Source: Cryoendolithus antarcticus
Lineage: Eukaryota; Ascomycota; Dothideomycetes; Cladosporiales; Cladosporiaceae
DNA length: 64,000 nt
Direction: 5' to 3'
Assembly (NCBI GenBank): GCA_002077065.1
Contig: NAJO01000012.1
Coordinates: forward strand, 744,001 to 808,000
Part shown: positions 32,838 through 43,410 of the stretch, piece by piece
Layout: every line of letters starts with the position of its first letter
Position numbering within the stretch: position 1 is the first letter of the stretch
Notes under the pieces: generated by a model
The model's database searches: none
What the model saw: only the letters and a program-made list of their open reading frames with translations
What the model was told of the DNA's origin: nothing
Position numbers and translations under genes: made by a program

Positions 32838-33281
32838 CTACCATCCCGTCGCATCATCATCATCATACATAGTATTTGTGACGCCCCCATCATCAGCTGT
32901 CTCTAATGCTCCACCTTCTGCCGGCAGATCCTCGATCTCGGCTGCACCACCTTCCTGAACCTCAGCAAGCGGAATGACAATGTCCACTGTTCCTTGCGCT
33001 CCACCCGTAGTCTCAGCATTTTCAGCGTAGGCATGTTGGACGGGCAACATGGTCCATCTCTCCTCTTGATCGGCCTGCTGAACAAGCTGACCTGCTGCCT
33101 CCTCTCCAGTGGTGATCTCGACAGCTTCAATCGCGGTCTCGACACCGTCATATCTGTGCTGCAGCTCGTACTCTTCCCACGTGACTTCGTGAACAACAGG
33201 CACAGTCTCGGCAGCAACCTCATCCTGGTAAAGGTCCGAGACGCTCGGCGAGCCCTCGCCGCCCTCGGCCAACGAGAACAT
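32838..33281 (-). CDS. Acidic open frame, probably the C-terminal part of the adjacent RBR gene
   Basis: 147 codons in the same frame as the RBR ligase upstream, separated by a TGA at about 33303. It is rich in Glu, Asp, Val and Ala (TWEEYELQHRYDGVETAIEA) and ends in DDDDATGW. Between the two, the most protein-like reading is in another frame (CDAHLCLECMNAHVRDKPAA, about 33.29-33.42 kb). Either an intron structure I could not resolve or two compensating frameshifts connects them. As a stand-alone gene it has no recognised family. Confidence 0.4.
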   Translation of the reverse strand: MFSLAEGGEGSPSVSDLYQDEVAAETVPVVHEVTWEEYELQHRYDGVETAIEAVEITTGEEAAGQLVQQADQEERWTMLPVQHAYAENAETTGGAQGTVDIVIPLAEVQEGGAAEIEDLPAEGGALETADDGGVTNTMYDDDDATGW

Positions 33282-33302
33282 CTCTGAATACCGAATGAGT
33301 CG

Positions 33303-34181
33303 TCACCTGGGAATGCATACAATTCGCGGAACAGAAGCCGCAGCGCGGCGGCAGGCTTGTCGCGGACGTGTGCGTTCATGCACTCGAGGCAGAGATGTGC
33401 GTCGCAGTCTTGGCTGAGGATCCCATACTGGATGACCATACTTCTGGCACCCTTGGCTACAATGTTCCAGACCGCTCCACTTGCTACCCCAAAGCAGACA
33501 GAATTCGCCGCCACAGAAGCACGTCATGTGATTGCAGGCTTCCGACTTCTCGACGATAGTGTGACATCGATAGCACCTCTGCCAGAGCCATCGCTGGTTC
33601 TCAGGGATGCTGGCTAAGAAGTCATGCAAGCCGGCATCTCCCTTGGCGGCATCACAGACATGGGCGCTGTCTGGAGCATTGAATGTAACAGTCCCCTTAC
33701 AAGCAACACACGTGATGTTATCACAGTCTGGACAGATAACGCGCTGATAGTCGCCGTGGACATTCGCGTCCAGGAGACGTGATCTGCCTTGGACTGCGGT
33801 ACAGTTCTTGTTGGCGCAGTATATGCGCGCCGCATCAGGTGTCGCATATTCCTCCCTCTTCTCCATGTACTCCTCGAGCAGGCGAGGATGGGTGTTTTCG
33901 AGAGTACGCTCGACAAACCACAGCGGTGACCCCTCGCAAGCCCGGTCGGCGCATTTGTAAGGATGATGTTGCTCATACTTAATCGCCGTTTCTGTCGCAT
34001 GTACGAAGCAAGGTATACACATAGCGTGGGACCTGCATGGTAGCTCGAGCAGCTTGGTGACAGAAAGAATAGTACGTGCACTTGCATCGGTAGCGGCTGG
34101 TGATGTGTTGAGATGAGAGGCCTCGATCGATGGAGCGTCCTCAGTCTCCAAGCAAACTGCGCATGCATCCGTGGACCACAT
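33303..34181 (-). CDS. RBR (RING-IBR-RING) E3 ubiquitin ligase, damaged or mis-framed at its C-terminus
   Basis: Starts MWSTDACAVCLETED at 34181. RING1 uses Cys7, Cys10, Cys49, Cys55 and Cys58; the IBR part has YCANKNC, CPDC and CVAC (about residues 121-161); RING2 has CYRC and EACNHMTCFCGGEFC with the catalytic Cys216. RBR ligases pass ubiquitin through that cysteine to substrates in the cytosol or nucleus. One odd point is that the Cys expected three residues after Cys228 is Trp231, so a zinc site of RING2 would be incomplete. From about residue 250 the frame becomes Arg-rich and unlike the family, while another frame looks coding. It could be a recent pseudogene, a sequence error or an unusual exon structure. 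Confidence 0.7.
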   Translation of the reverse strand: MWSTDACAVCLETEDAPSIEASHLNTSPAATDASARTILSVTKLLELPCRSHAMCIPCFVHATETAIKYEQHHPYKCADRACEGSPLWFVERTLENTHPRLLEEYMEKREEYATPDAARIYCANKNCTAVQGRSRLLDANVHGDYQRVICPDCDNITCVACKGTVTFNAPDSAHVCDAAKGDAGLHDFLASIPENQRWLWQRCYRCHTIVEKSEACNHMTCFCGGEFCLLWGSKWSGLEHCSQGCQKYGHPVWDPQPRLRRTSLPRVHERTRPRQACRRAAASVPRIVCIPR

Positions 34182-35570
34182 GATGGGCGCAGGAGGATGT
34201 CCCGAGCTGGGCAGATTGCAACTGTGAAGGAGCTTTTGCTTGTCGACAGCGACACAGTTCGACAGGGGCGATAGCGGTGCTTCCGCAGAGTTCCGAGTCC
34301 AGATTGCGCGGGAGGATTGTCAGTGGAAAGAGAGATGGTTCTCAAGTCCGGTAGAGAAGCAAGAGGCTTATCAAGAGAATGAAAATTCGAGAAAGACTGG
34401 CGAGAACGTGGCGGAGGCAGATGCGCATGAGTGGTCCGATGTACGAAGCCGGACGTACGGCGTAGACAGGTAAAGCGCCGTGGCCGCCTTGTAAGTGGCA
34501 GTGGTGTATGTAGCAAGTGGCGAAAGCGAAGGAACCGAGAGGCAGTGATATAGAGCAAGTAAGAAGATGCGGCAATGGCCCGTGCGCCGCTGTTGTAAGT
34601 AAATGCCATCGTGGAGGAGCAGCACATGCATACACTTGGCCAGGATGAACAACCACAGAAGTCAAAGACATGACATACAGTGAAGGTTCCGAGTTAATGA
34701 GAGCATGGTAGAATTCTGTCAGCATGCAAAAACCTAGGTACTGCACTCGATCGACATGTAGCCCACTCTAGGCAAGCTTTCGTTTCTCTTGTGCCGCTCC
34801 GACATCACGCATTCGCATGGGTTGCTGCAGATTCAGAAGTCCGCTCGCGTCCTTGGCATATGCGTCGAAATCACGTCGTGCTCGTACTGAGTGCTACGAG
34901 GGTAGGGTTGCGGCAATGACTGGGCTGAGTCGAGATCGGGTATGGGTATTGCGCGGGCGTTGGCGGGACTTATATAGCCGGGCCCATACTTGTGAATATC
35001 ACAAGTTGCATTTCTGAAGCACAAGTCAGAGACTGGCGATATGTATTGCTGGGCTGGAATCAGCAGGGAACCAACGCAGGCCGTGAATTTAGGATGAGAA
35101 AGGTACAGATAGCACGATGCTCAGCGGTAGGGAATCGGTGCATCGCTCTGACGGCGAGTACCTGTGGGACTGTACATAAGTAGAAGTCGACGGGACTCTG
35201 CAGCCAGGTATATTGCTACAAACCCTATCCGCTTCCTACCTGATGTCTTTGTCCGATGCCACAAAGAACAGGACTCTCGTGCAGAGGGCTCGAAATGATG
35301 GAGGTGGGAATGATCAGTGGCTGTCTCAAGCTCGCTAGCAAGACGATCTTGATTGGGGGTAGATCACTATGCATGATGCGAGTATAGCAGGCGTAGTATT
35401 GACAAGAAGTGAGAAACTGAAGTGAGGTCTGATATGAGGCACAGCTCGGGTAAGCTTTGATTGGCCAGCTGTTCCCAATCGCCAACACAGCTCGACCACG
35501 CCGCATCGCGCTCGCAGGAACGTATATTGTTACATATCCCTCAAGTCTCTTCCATCAGACCTCTGACGCG
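34182..35570. other. Intergenic, no gene recognised
   Basis: About 1.4 kb with only short frames. It holds the RBR promoter (left) and the promoter of the ER protein gene (right). Confidence 0.5.
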
Positions 35571-36430
35571 ATGCGTACCTCCTCCGTCCTGCTGGCTTTG
35601 CCAGCGTTGTCTTGCGCTCAACAGATCCCCTACCTCGAGCAGATCAAGGGCTTCTTCACCACCAAAGTCTCCCACGCCGCGTCAGGCATGCCCACGGGCA
35701 TCCCAAACCCTCTCACAGCCGCGACAGGCAAGATCGCCGAAGTCAGTGTACCGCAGCTGACCCTCGCCAACCACAAAGAGCTCATCAAGCCAGGCGCCGC
35801 GACCGCCAGCCCAGGCATCGAGACATGGATGGTGTACGTGACAGGTGGCAACAAGACGTGCTTCGGCACATGCGGACGCGCAGAGGAGGCATTCAATGGC
35901 AGCGTAGTCCTCATCGAGGCATCGCCTACTGCGCCCAACCTAGCATACCTGAACTGCGATCAAGACCAGGTCCTGTGCGCCGCGTGGGCCGTCAGCCCAC
36001 CAAATGTTCTGCACATGCAGCTTCCCCAGCCGCTGCCGGATCAGTCGCAGCCGCCATCGACTGTGCGAGCGATTCAGGTGAACAGGACCACTATCACCAC
36101 GTCGCAAATCGCGGCCATTCATCTTGAGGACAAGTACCTGGACTCCCCCGTCTATGAGGGATTCTGGCACCCTTTCAACGGACCTCTCGCAGATTATGGT
36201 CTCAATGTTCCCGCCGGCTATGCAATCTGGGCTTTCTCGGTGATCCCCAGCTGGGCTTTCATGATCGGAATCAGCATGATCAGCAGGAACATTATGTAAG
36301 TTCTCTCGTATCGTGCTCTTCAAGCTACCTCAGCTAACAACATTCCAGGAGCCGACGCGCTCAGGCACCGCCTGCTAGGCGCAGCGCGGGCGCGCCACCC
36401 GCAGCGGCAGCACCAGCGACAGCAAAGTAG
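35571..36430 (+). CDS. Secretory-pathway single-pass membrane protein, thioredoxin-like, function unknown
   Basis: Exons 35571-36295 and 36349-36430 joined over a 53-nt GTAAGT/CAG intron, 268 residues. A signal peptide (MRTSSVLLALPALSCAQQ) opens it. The lumenal part has TWMVYVTGGNKTCFGTCGRA and LAYLNCDQDQVLCAAWAVSP, which look like a thioredoxin-like fold with paired cysteines, plus N-glycosylation sequons (NKT, NGS, NRT). One membrane helix (YAIWAFSVIPSWAFMIGISM) lies near residue 225, and the short Ala/Pro/Arg-rich tail would face the cytosol, a type I topology. I believe it is a widely conserved ascomycete ER protein but cannot name it. The in-frame ATG at 35457 lacks a signal peptide, so 35571 is preferred. 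Confidence 0.75.
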
Positions 36431-37017
36431 CGTGATGAGCGGCAGCTGATCGTTTGGTTGCGTTGCATCGCGACTTGGATTGCGAAAGACTGAAGCAGAT
36501 ATCATTGCGCTGTGAGTGTGTTGTTATGTTGGTTGCGTTCTGAAGTTGGTTTACTAGATACCAATGGCTACATAGGATCGTATATTGCGACGCGGCAGAT
36601 GCCATTCCAAGAGGCTCCTTCCAGCACTCGTCTCAGTGCCACTATAGCGTAGCTGCTCACTCTTTCAACAGACACTTGATGCCTGCACCTTCCACAGCTA
36701 CACTGCCTCAAATGCTACGGGCGGTTTCATACAGGTGAAGGAACAGTTGAAGTCAAGCGCAAGAGTGAAATCGCCTTCACCCACCACGCACTGAAAGTTC
36801 TCCTGGACTTTCACATCACATGCCTCTTCGAGCCCACAATTCCGCTCGTGCAATCCTCTTCGGCTCTGTTGCTTTCCCACATGTACGGCCCACAGCGTTT
36901 GCTTACCCGGATCTTGATTACATCGCCTCATACGCTTAATACTTCAGTAAGCATCCAGCAACAGGACATCTTCGTCATCATCATGGTAAGTGCGCAGAGC
37001 CTGAGAGATGCGGGTAC
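36431..37017. other. Intergenic, no gene recognised
   Basis: Spacer between two plus-strand genes; short frames only. Confidence 0.45.
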
Positions 37018-37493
37018 ATGTCTCGTCCAGAAGTCGAGCATCAGGCCGTGATCAGCGATAGCGGGAGCCGATACCTTGTACAGACGTCTGGCGAATCATC
37101 TGCTGACTTTAATCAGGCTGCTGCACCCCTCTTAGAATCGTCTGACGATACCGCAACCATCGATTCTGCCACAATCGACTGGGACGCCATGACTCCCGAG
37201 CAGGCGCAGGCCCGCGTCGAGACCGCCAAGCAGGAAGCATATACCATGCGCGTCCGTCATGACGCGGCCGTGAAAGCGGCAGACGCTGCCGAAAAAGACT
37301 TGGCATTTGTCCAGAAGTTTGTTAACGACCGCAACAACCGAATGAGAAAATTCATCAAGCAGATTGGTGAGGGGGAATCAAGGAATTGCACGAGCTGCAT
37401 GACCAGGCACTGGCGGTGGTGGAACGTGCGAAAGCCATCAAGGAGAAGTTCAAGGCAAGTGGCGTCAAGAAGGATACCGATGACGAGGCCTAA
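37018..37493 (+). pseudogene. Hypothetical coiled-coil protein with a frameshift in a G5 run
   Basis: From the ATG at 37018 the frame encodes an acidic N-terminus and a long helical segment (MTPEQAQARVETAKQEAYTM to NNRMRKFIKQIG). At the GGGGG run at 37371-37375 coding character moves to another frame, which reads KELHELHDQALAVVERAKAI and ends KKDTDDEA at the TAA 37491-37493. Joining the two would give one continuous coiled coil of about 158 residues. No small intron removes the shift. The homopolymer makes either a real slip mutation or an assembly error plausible. The family is unknown. Confidence 0.45.
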
Positions 37494-37716
37494 GGCGCCA
37501 GCTCTAGCCCTCAAGAGACCGCCAAGGCGAGGTGGGCACGTGGCCGTCAAGGACACGCCACAAACCGTGGGAGTATGTGACACATAGTGCAGCGTAGAGG
37601 CGGTTCCCCCAGAGAGGTGAATGCTCAAGTCGAGGGGTCGTTGCTGAGTGTCATCCAGTGAGGCGCTGAGTCAGTATTGTGACCTACTGGAGGTGCCCAG
37701 ACATCCTAGCGAGCAT

Positions 37717-39095
37717 TCAAAGCCTTTCACACCAGTCTCTCCCATCCCTCACCTGCCACCCACAAAGCGCCTTCTCCATTCCAATGCTCAAGAAACCCGC
37801 TACACATATGCCTCCAGAGTCACTGACAGTCGTGGCACCCAGCGAGAATTCGCAATCCTCCTCAGGCACCTCCTGGCGTATAGCAGCAAATGTACTGACA
37901 TACACCAGACCACCCAGCAGACCCTCCCAGAAGATGACCAGGAAGACGATGTAAACCGAAGGTATGAACGGTGTGACTGCATGGGTTGACAGCAAAACCA
38001 AGTTCAGGATCTGCAGGATCGAAGGCGCGTAAAGTGTTCGGACGCGAATGAACGGCAGCGAGGAGCGTGAGATAAAGACGCCGAGTTGGTAGATAGCGGC
38101 ATAAGTCGGGTAGAAGGCACGGTAGTTACTGAATGGCGTTTCGAGAAGTGGGAATAGCAGAGTCGGAGCTACGCCTTGGTTTATGGTGTACTCGGCCACG
38201 TACACGAGAAAGAGAGGCAGCATGTAGGGAATCACCAGCTTTCGGGCGCGGAGTAGATTCGTCTTCAAACTTCGCAGCGCTCTACTTGACTTTGTCGAAG
38301 ACACTGCTGTGTGATTAGAACCTGATTGTGAGAGCAGTCCGGCTGTCTCTGGTGAAGTTGCATCGTCATCATTCGCGACGGCATGTGCGGCCAGCTCTTC
38401 CTTTCTCGCAAGCTTCAGTGGAGCATGGGAAAGCAGGACGAAGAAGCTGAACAGCATGATCAAAGGCAGCCCGGCACTAGCCAGCAATGTAGCCCTGACA
38501 CTGAGCCGGAACGTCGTGGTCAGCAACGCATAGGCTCCAGCACCGATCAGTCCAGCTCCCCCGGTGCCGCTACCCCACGCAGCCAGCGCAGTGTGCCCGT
38601 AGTGGTGTACCAGACCAAGAAATGTCAGCTCACCGCCGCCACTGCTCAAGCTAGCTAGCACAACGCCGGCCATCTTTGCTGAGATGCTACCTGCATCAGT
38701 GGCGTTTGAAGATGCTCCGACCACGAGCATGCCGACAGCGGAAAGCGCACAGAAGAGCCAAATCCGAGTCGAGTATGGGATAAGATGGATGTAGTACGGG
38801 GCTGTCAGCTTGACGAAGAAGCTGGGTATGACATCTGCGAGCAAGACGGTGCCCTTTGGAATGTTTGGGCCGACCAGGTCGAGGGCTGCAGAGAGCAGGA
38901 TCACGTAGAGGACGTTATTGATCAGGCCTGTGGAGCATGATCAGCCAATATTCGAGATTGGACGGTCCAGAGGGTTGAGGTACCGAAAAGCCAAAAGGAC
39001 ACGGCGACGCCCCAGTTGATGCCATCGAGCTTGCCAGCCAGACGTTGGCGAAACAGTGACCAGGATGAAGCCGGGGCACCGGGTAGTGGTAGCAT
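37717..39095 (-). CDS. BTN1: Battenin/CLN3 homologue, vacuolar membrane protein (BTN1/YHC3)
   Basis: Exons 38984-39095 and 37717-38927 joined across a 56-nt GTACCT/CAG intron, 440 residues. The join restores the family start NWGVAVSFWLFG / LINNVLYVILLSAALDLVGP. Further CLN3 features are LLADVIPSFFVKLTAPYYIH, SSGGGELTFLGLVHHYG and WGSGTGGAGLIGAGAYALL, then EYTINQGVAPTLLFPL and the C-terminal SIGMEKALCGWQVRDGRDWC. About 11 membrane helices are visible, with a hydrophilic Ser/Asp-rich loop at about residues 215-265. In yeast, BTN1 affects vacuolar pH and arginine transport. It is divergent from RXT3. Confidence 0.95.
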
Positions 39096-39587
39096 CACCT
39101 CTGTCGAACCTCTGCTCGCGTCATCGCACTTTGCAGTGCTAAGTATGGGCTGGACACCTTCGCATATCTGTCCGCGCCTTCAGTTCAGGCGTGTGGGTAG
39201 TTCGGAGGTGAGGTCGCATGCACCGACCTTCTCGGATGTCTGGCGCAAACCCTGTTCCTGCCGCGCCCCACATTATGCGCTAGGATCATGCAGAGAGGAA
39301 GGAAGATCGCGTCACTGAACCATTCCGTTCTCAGGTACACTCTCAATCCTGTCGTAACTTACACTCATTGCACTTTGATACCCTCTAGGTGCCTGCGTAA
39401 TTTTGAGTACTCGCCAGACCTTCATTGAATCAGATTCTCCTTCTCGGGGCCTCGAGCCAGCACTCAGACCTCCAGCGATGGGCGCAACACTTTGCGATAC
39501 GTCGAATCCACGGCGGCTAAGCGGCGCAATCGCTCTCTGAGCATCAACTGCAGCATTAACAATTACGACGCTGTCGCACCCGAGGCT
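39096..39587. promoter_or_regulatory. Divergent promoter between BTN1 and RXT3
   Basis: 492 bases between the two start codons. No distinctive box could be assigned. Confidence 0.45.
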
Positions 39588-42500
39588 ATGGACCATCGAC
39601 CGCCCTCAAGGCCGTACGATCGCCCGCCTGGCGAACAGCACCAGATGCTGTACCAACACCAACACCAAGCGCCGCCATACTCGGGCCATACCGCTCAACC
39701 ACCGTCGCAAATACCCTTCTCGGACCCTTTCCCACGGACTCGCGATCCGTTCCTGCCCCCATCGCACGGAAGGAGTGAAAGCAACGGTTTCGGTGGAAGA
39801 GCTTGGGCACCTAGCATGAATGGTAAGTCGAACAAACACGCGACATTCGTTGCACTGCCATCAGAGCCGGGTCGTGTGGCGGCGCTGGTCTGCTGCCCTG
39901 CGTGCTCTCCTTCCTTTTGCAGGCTCTCCGAGTCTGGCCGGGACGATGAGACTGCACCTGGCAATGATCTATATGCGCAGTTGCCGAACCTTGCGCCTCT
40001 CCACGAACGAATGTTTCCTCGCTGGGAAACAGCGAGCTGCGGGTGATATGGCGCGCGATCTGACTGCGAGACCATGCGGAACCCAGCCATTACACTACAC
40101 CATGTGCATTCGTCGCCATACGGGAGCATGGAAGACAGCAACATCACACGCGCCCAGACGCCATCTCACAAGCGAGTTGCAGGGGTATTGCCGGAGGAGC
40201 AAGGGAAGCGGCCATCTGCCGAAGCTTATCCCCGCATATATGACCTAACCATATTTAGCCACGTGCGGATGACAAGCTTGGAAGAGCTTCGCTGACACGT
40301 GCTTTGACGATCTAGGAAATGGCATCGCGACACATGCATCACCACCACAAGATCCATCACAGCAGACCCGCCTCCCTCCTCCACCCTATGCCCTCGATCA
40401 GGGTCACGTGCCAATGTCTTTCGATCCATCGAGACGGCGATCCCTGGGCGGCATAGGGAGTCCACCAGCACGTCATGATGGTGCGCCAGATCTGCGTGAT
40501 CGCTATATGAAAGCGGCTGACAATAGCTTGACAGACCCCCGCGATCCTAACACAATGCCAACAACCTTCTCCTCCCGCAACATGCCCCCGCCCTCCTCAC
40601 CGCAGATTCCCCCTTACTCTTCAAACCCCTCCATGCCTGGTACTGCCCCACGCGGCCCACCTACCGCCTCGCCATTCGCAGGTATCCGCGATCTCGCCAG
40701 CATGTCTTCACATCACCGCTCTAATGGAGGTATGTCGATCTCGGCCATACTCGAAGACACGCGAAAGCCCAACAGCTTGCCACACCCCAACAACGTCTTC
40801 GCATCGCCGACGCAGAGTCTCATGCGTCCGCCATCACCAGGAAGAGCAAGGTCATCGAGCATGCGAGAGGGATATGCAAGACAGATGGGGCCAATGAGTC
40901 CGGGCCGGATAAACGCGTTTGGCGAGCAGCGGCCAGCATCTGCAGTGCTGGATGAGGAGAGGTTCGCACCCGAAGCCATGCGCGATGGGATGTTTAGATC
41001 GCCACATCTTCCTCGAGAGTCGGCGCACAGTTTTCGAGCGTTCAGAGCGCCACCCGAGCGATCGCCCAATTCGAATGGCGTCCGCGCTCCGATGCGCCCA
41101 AGTAGTCAGCCCATTGAGCCAGGACCCACACGGCCACTCGATGAGATCTTGAAGAGGGATGACACTGTAGGTGGTAGACTGGGGGTGTTCCGAGCGTTCG
41201 GCGACAGCATACATAAGCCCAGAAGCGAAGCGCCAGGTTCGCGCGACGGGCCACCGCCTCCTCGACAGAACGGCGCGCCGACGTCACAGCCCACCAACGG
41301 CATGGTCTCGCGTAGTCCGCGGTCGGCACGCGAGGAGCAGATGCAGCGACAACAGCAGGCAGAGCCGCAACCAGGTCCCTTTGGTCGTCCAATGCGCGAG
41401 GATCACGCGGGCCTGTTTAGACCGATATATCAGCCGCAACAGCCAAATGCGCTCGAGCAAGCGAGAGAGTCAATCGAGGCGCGAGTCCAATACGAGCCGC
41501 GACCAGATCACCCACACTCATCGCCGCCGATGTCAGACATTGGCATGTTCGGCCCTCCACGCAATGGCTACTACGAGAGACCCCTCACCTACGAAGAGCA
41601 CCAGCAGATGGAGGCGACAAGGAGTCGGGAAATGGAACAACGGAAGAGCAGCGACGGGGCAATGCATCGCGCGCTGATGAACATCAGCCCTGAACTCAGT
41701 AGACGTGGCAGGAATTCACCCCTGCCTCAAGCCGTGCAAGGTGCGCAGCCTAGGCCGTCGGGCGCAGGCATCAAGAGCGAGTTCGGTAGGATGTTCTCGG
41801 GCCTTGGAAGCGGTGTGGGCAGTGCAACACCGGTCGCGGGACAGTCCGCAAATGGCATGACTACGCCTTCGCGCCAGAGCCCCATGGCGCAAGCCGATGA
41901 GGTGGACTTGATCATGGGTGACAGGCAGGACGGCAGGTCTACATCAAAGCTTGTTAGAGCAGCCAATGCGAACGGTAGAAGATCGCGCGAAGAGTCACGA
42001 ATGCTCGACTCGGAAGTTTTCGACGGACGCATGACACCGAGTCTCTCTCAGCGTGGCAACAAGCGATCAAAAACATCACACCATCACCACCACCACGGCC
42101 ATCATCACCACCATCACCACCACGATGGCGTGGAAGTCCAGGCAACTGCCGTTAACCCAACGCGATTCGCCTCGGAAGCCATCCCACACTCAAGTGGAAC
42201 GCCAAACCCAGCACATCATCATCACCACCACCACGGCGCATACGCACATCCAGGACACCATCATCACCACGCCGCTAAGACGGTTCCACTACCCCGCAAG
42301 CTAACAACGACCATCGAAAGCCAACAACTCATTGACTCCGTCGCCGCCAGACCACGCAAGCATCTCGGCTCCCACCTCTACGAAGCCGAAGTCTCCGAAC
42401 CTCACCCTCACTCACCGTCATCATCCCACCTCCCCTACACCAACACCATGGTCCCGATCCCCAAGTTCACCGACCGCGAGAACTGCACTCTTACTGTCCG

Positions 42501-43062
42501 CGTGCCTCGTTGGTACCTGACGCGCTCCCCTACCGAGATTGAGGCCAACGAACCAAGCCGTCTGGAGATCATCTCCCGGCGCCGTCAGCTCTGGGGTTCA
42601 GAGGTGTACACCGATGACTCGGACGTCATCGCTGCAGCCATACACTCTGGCTGGCTGCGAGGCGATTTCGGGGACTTGGCTGGAGACCTGCATGAGCTTT
42701 GTGCTAGCGATGATGAAGCTGCTGGTCCTGCGATGGCAGACGCGCCGCTCTCATACCCCTCCAAACCTGCACGTCCGATCGTTCCACCTACAGGCTACGA
42801 CGCGCATGTTACTGTTCTCGTTCTGCCTGCACTGGAGGCTTACACTGGGGCATCACAGCATCATCTAAGATCGAGGACTTGGAAAGGTACACCGCATGAT
42901 GGGATGAGTTATGCCGTCCTTGGACTGGAGTTCGTGGACGAAGGTCCCGCTGGACGAGGCCTCGGGAGAGGAATCAAGGCGAGGAAGGAGAGGTTGCGCT
43001 TGGAAGCTGAGAGGAGGGAAGAAGCAGCTAGGACGTTGTCTGCCTTATTTGGCAGAGCATGA
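39588..43062 (+). CDS. RXT3: RXT3-domain protein, histone deacetylase (Rpd3L) complex subunit, very His-rich
   Basis: Exon 1 is 39588-39822 (MDHRPPSRPYDRPPGEQHQ) and exon 2 is 40316-43062; a GTAAGT/TAG intron joins them in frame to give 993 residues. The C-terminal Rxt3 domain (about residues 755-950) has VPIPKFTDRENCTLTVRVPR, RRRQLWGSEVYTDDSDVI and GWLRGDFGD. Before it lies about 650 residues of disordered Pro/Ser/Met/Arg-rich sequence with MSISAILED. At 42070-42270 there are three His clusters (runs of 6-8 His, some with Gly). Rxt3 belongs to the Rpd3L deacetylase that represses transcription. The 493-nt intron is about nine times longer than others here, so it may hide an extra exon or splice as two introns. 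Confidence 0.85.
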
Positions 43063-43410
43063 GCTGTACATCACGAGCTCAGGGAATGGCTTTGATGCTG
43101 TATACGGCCGCTGTAGGATATTTGTATGCTACATATACGATAAGGCTTCGTGCCACCATTGCATCCGCAACCGCACGACAGATAGACTGAACAAGTTCGA
43201 GCGAAGTCAGCACACGGAGTGCATTATACGATCCACATTCCGGATAAATGCCCCTCCACGCTTATAGTGGGGAAGGAACGAGTTCTGTGGGCCACCGTTG
43301 CGATCACCATTCTGCCGTTAAGACGAGTCGATAGCAATATATAGCAGTGGCATAGCCTGCCCTGCATTGCACGATGGAGCACCTCAACATTGCCAGACTA
43401 AACGCACAGT
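43063..43410. promoter_or_regulatory. GH43 promoter region
   Basis: 348 bases. One GTGGGG at 43267-43272 fits the CreA/Mig1 core for carbon repression, and ATATATAG at about 43338 could serve as a TATA element. Single short matches are weak evidence. Confidence 0.3.

Noticed and set aside
42060..42280. Possible simple-sequence repeat or CRISPR-like array at the CAT/CAC runs
   Set aside because: It lies inside the open RXT3 frame with mixed codons and no spacer structure.
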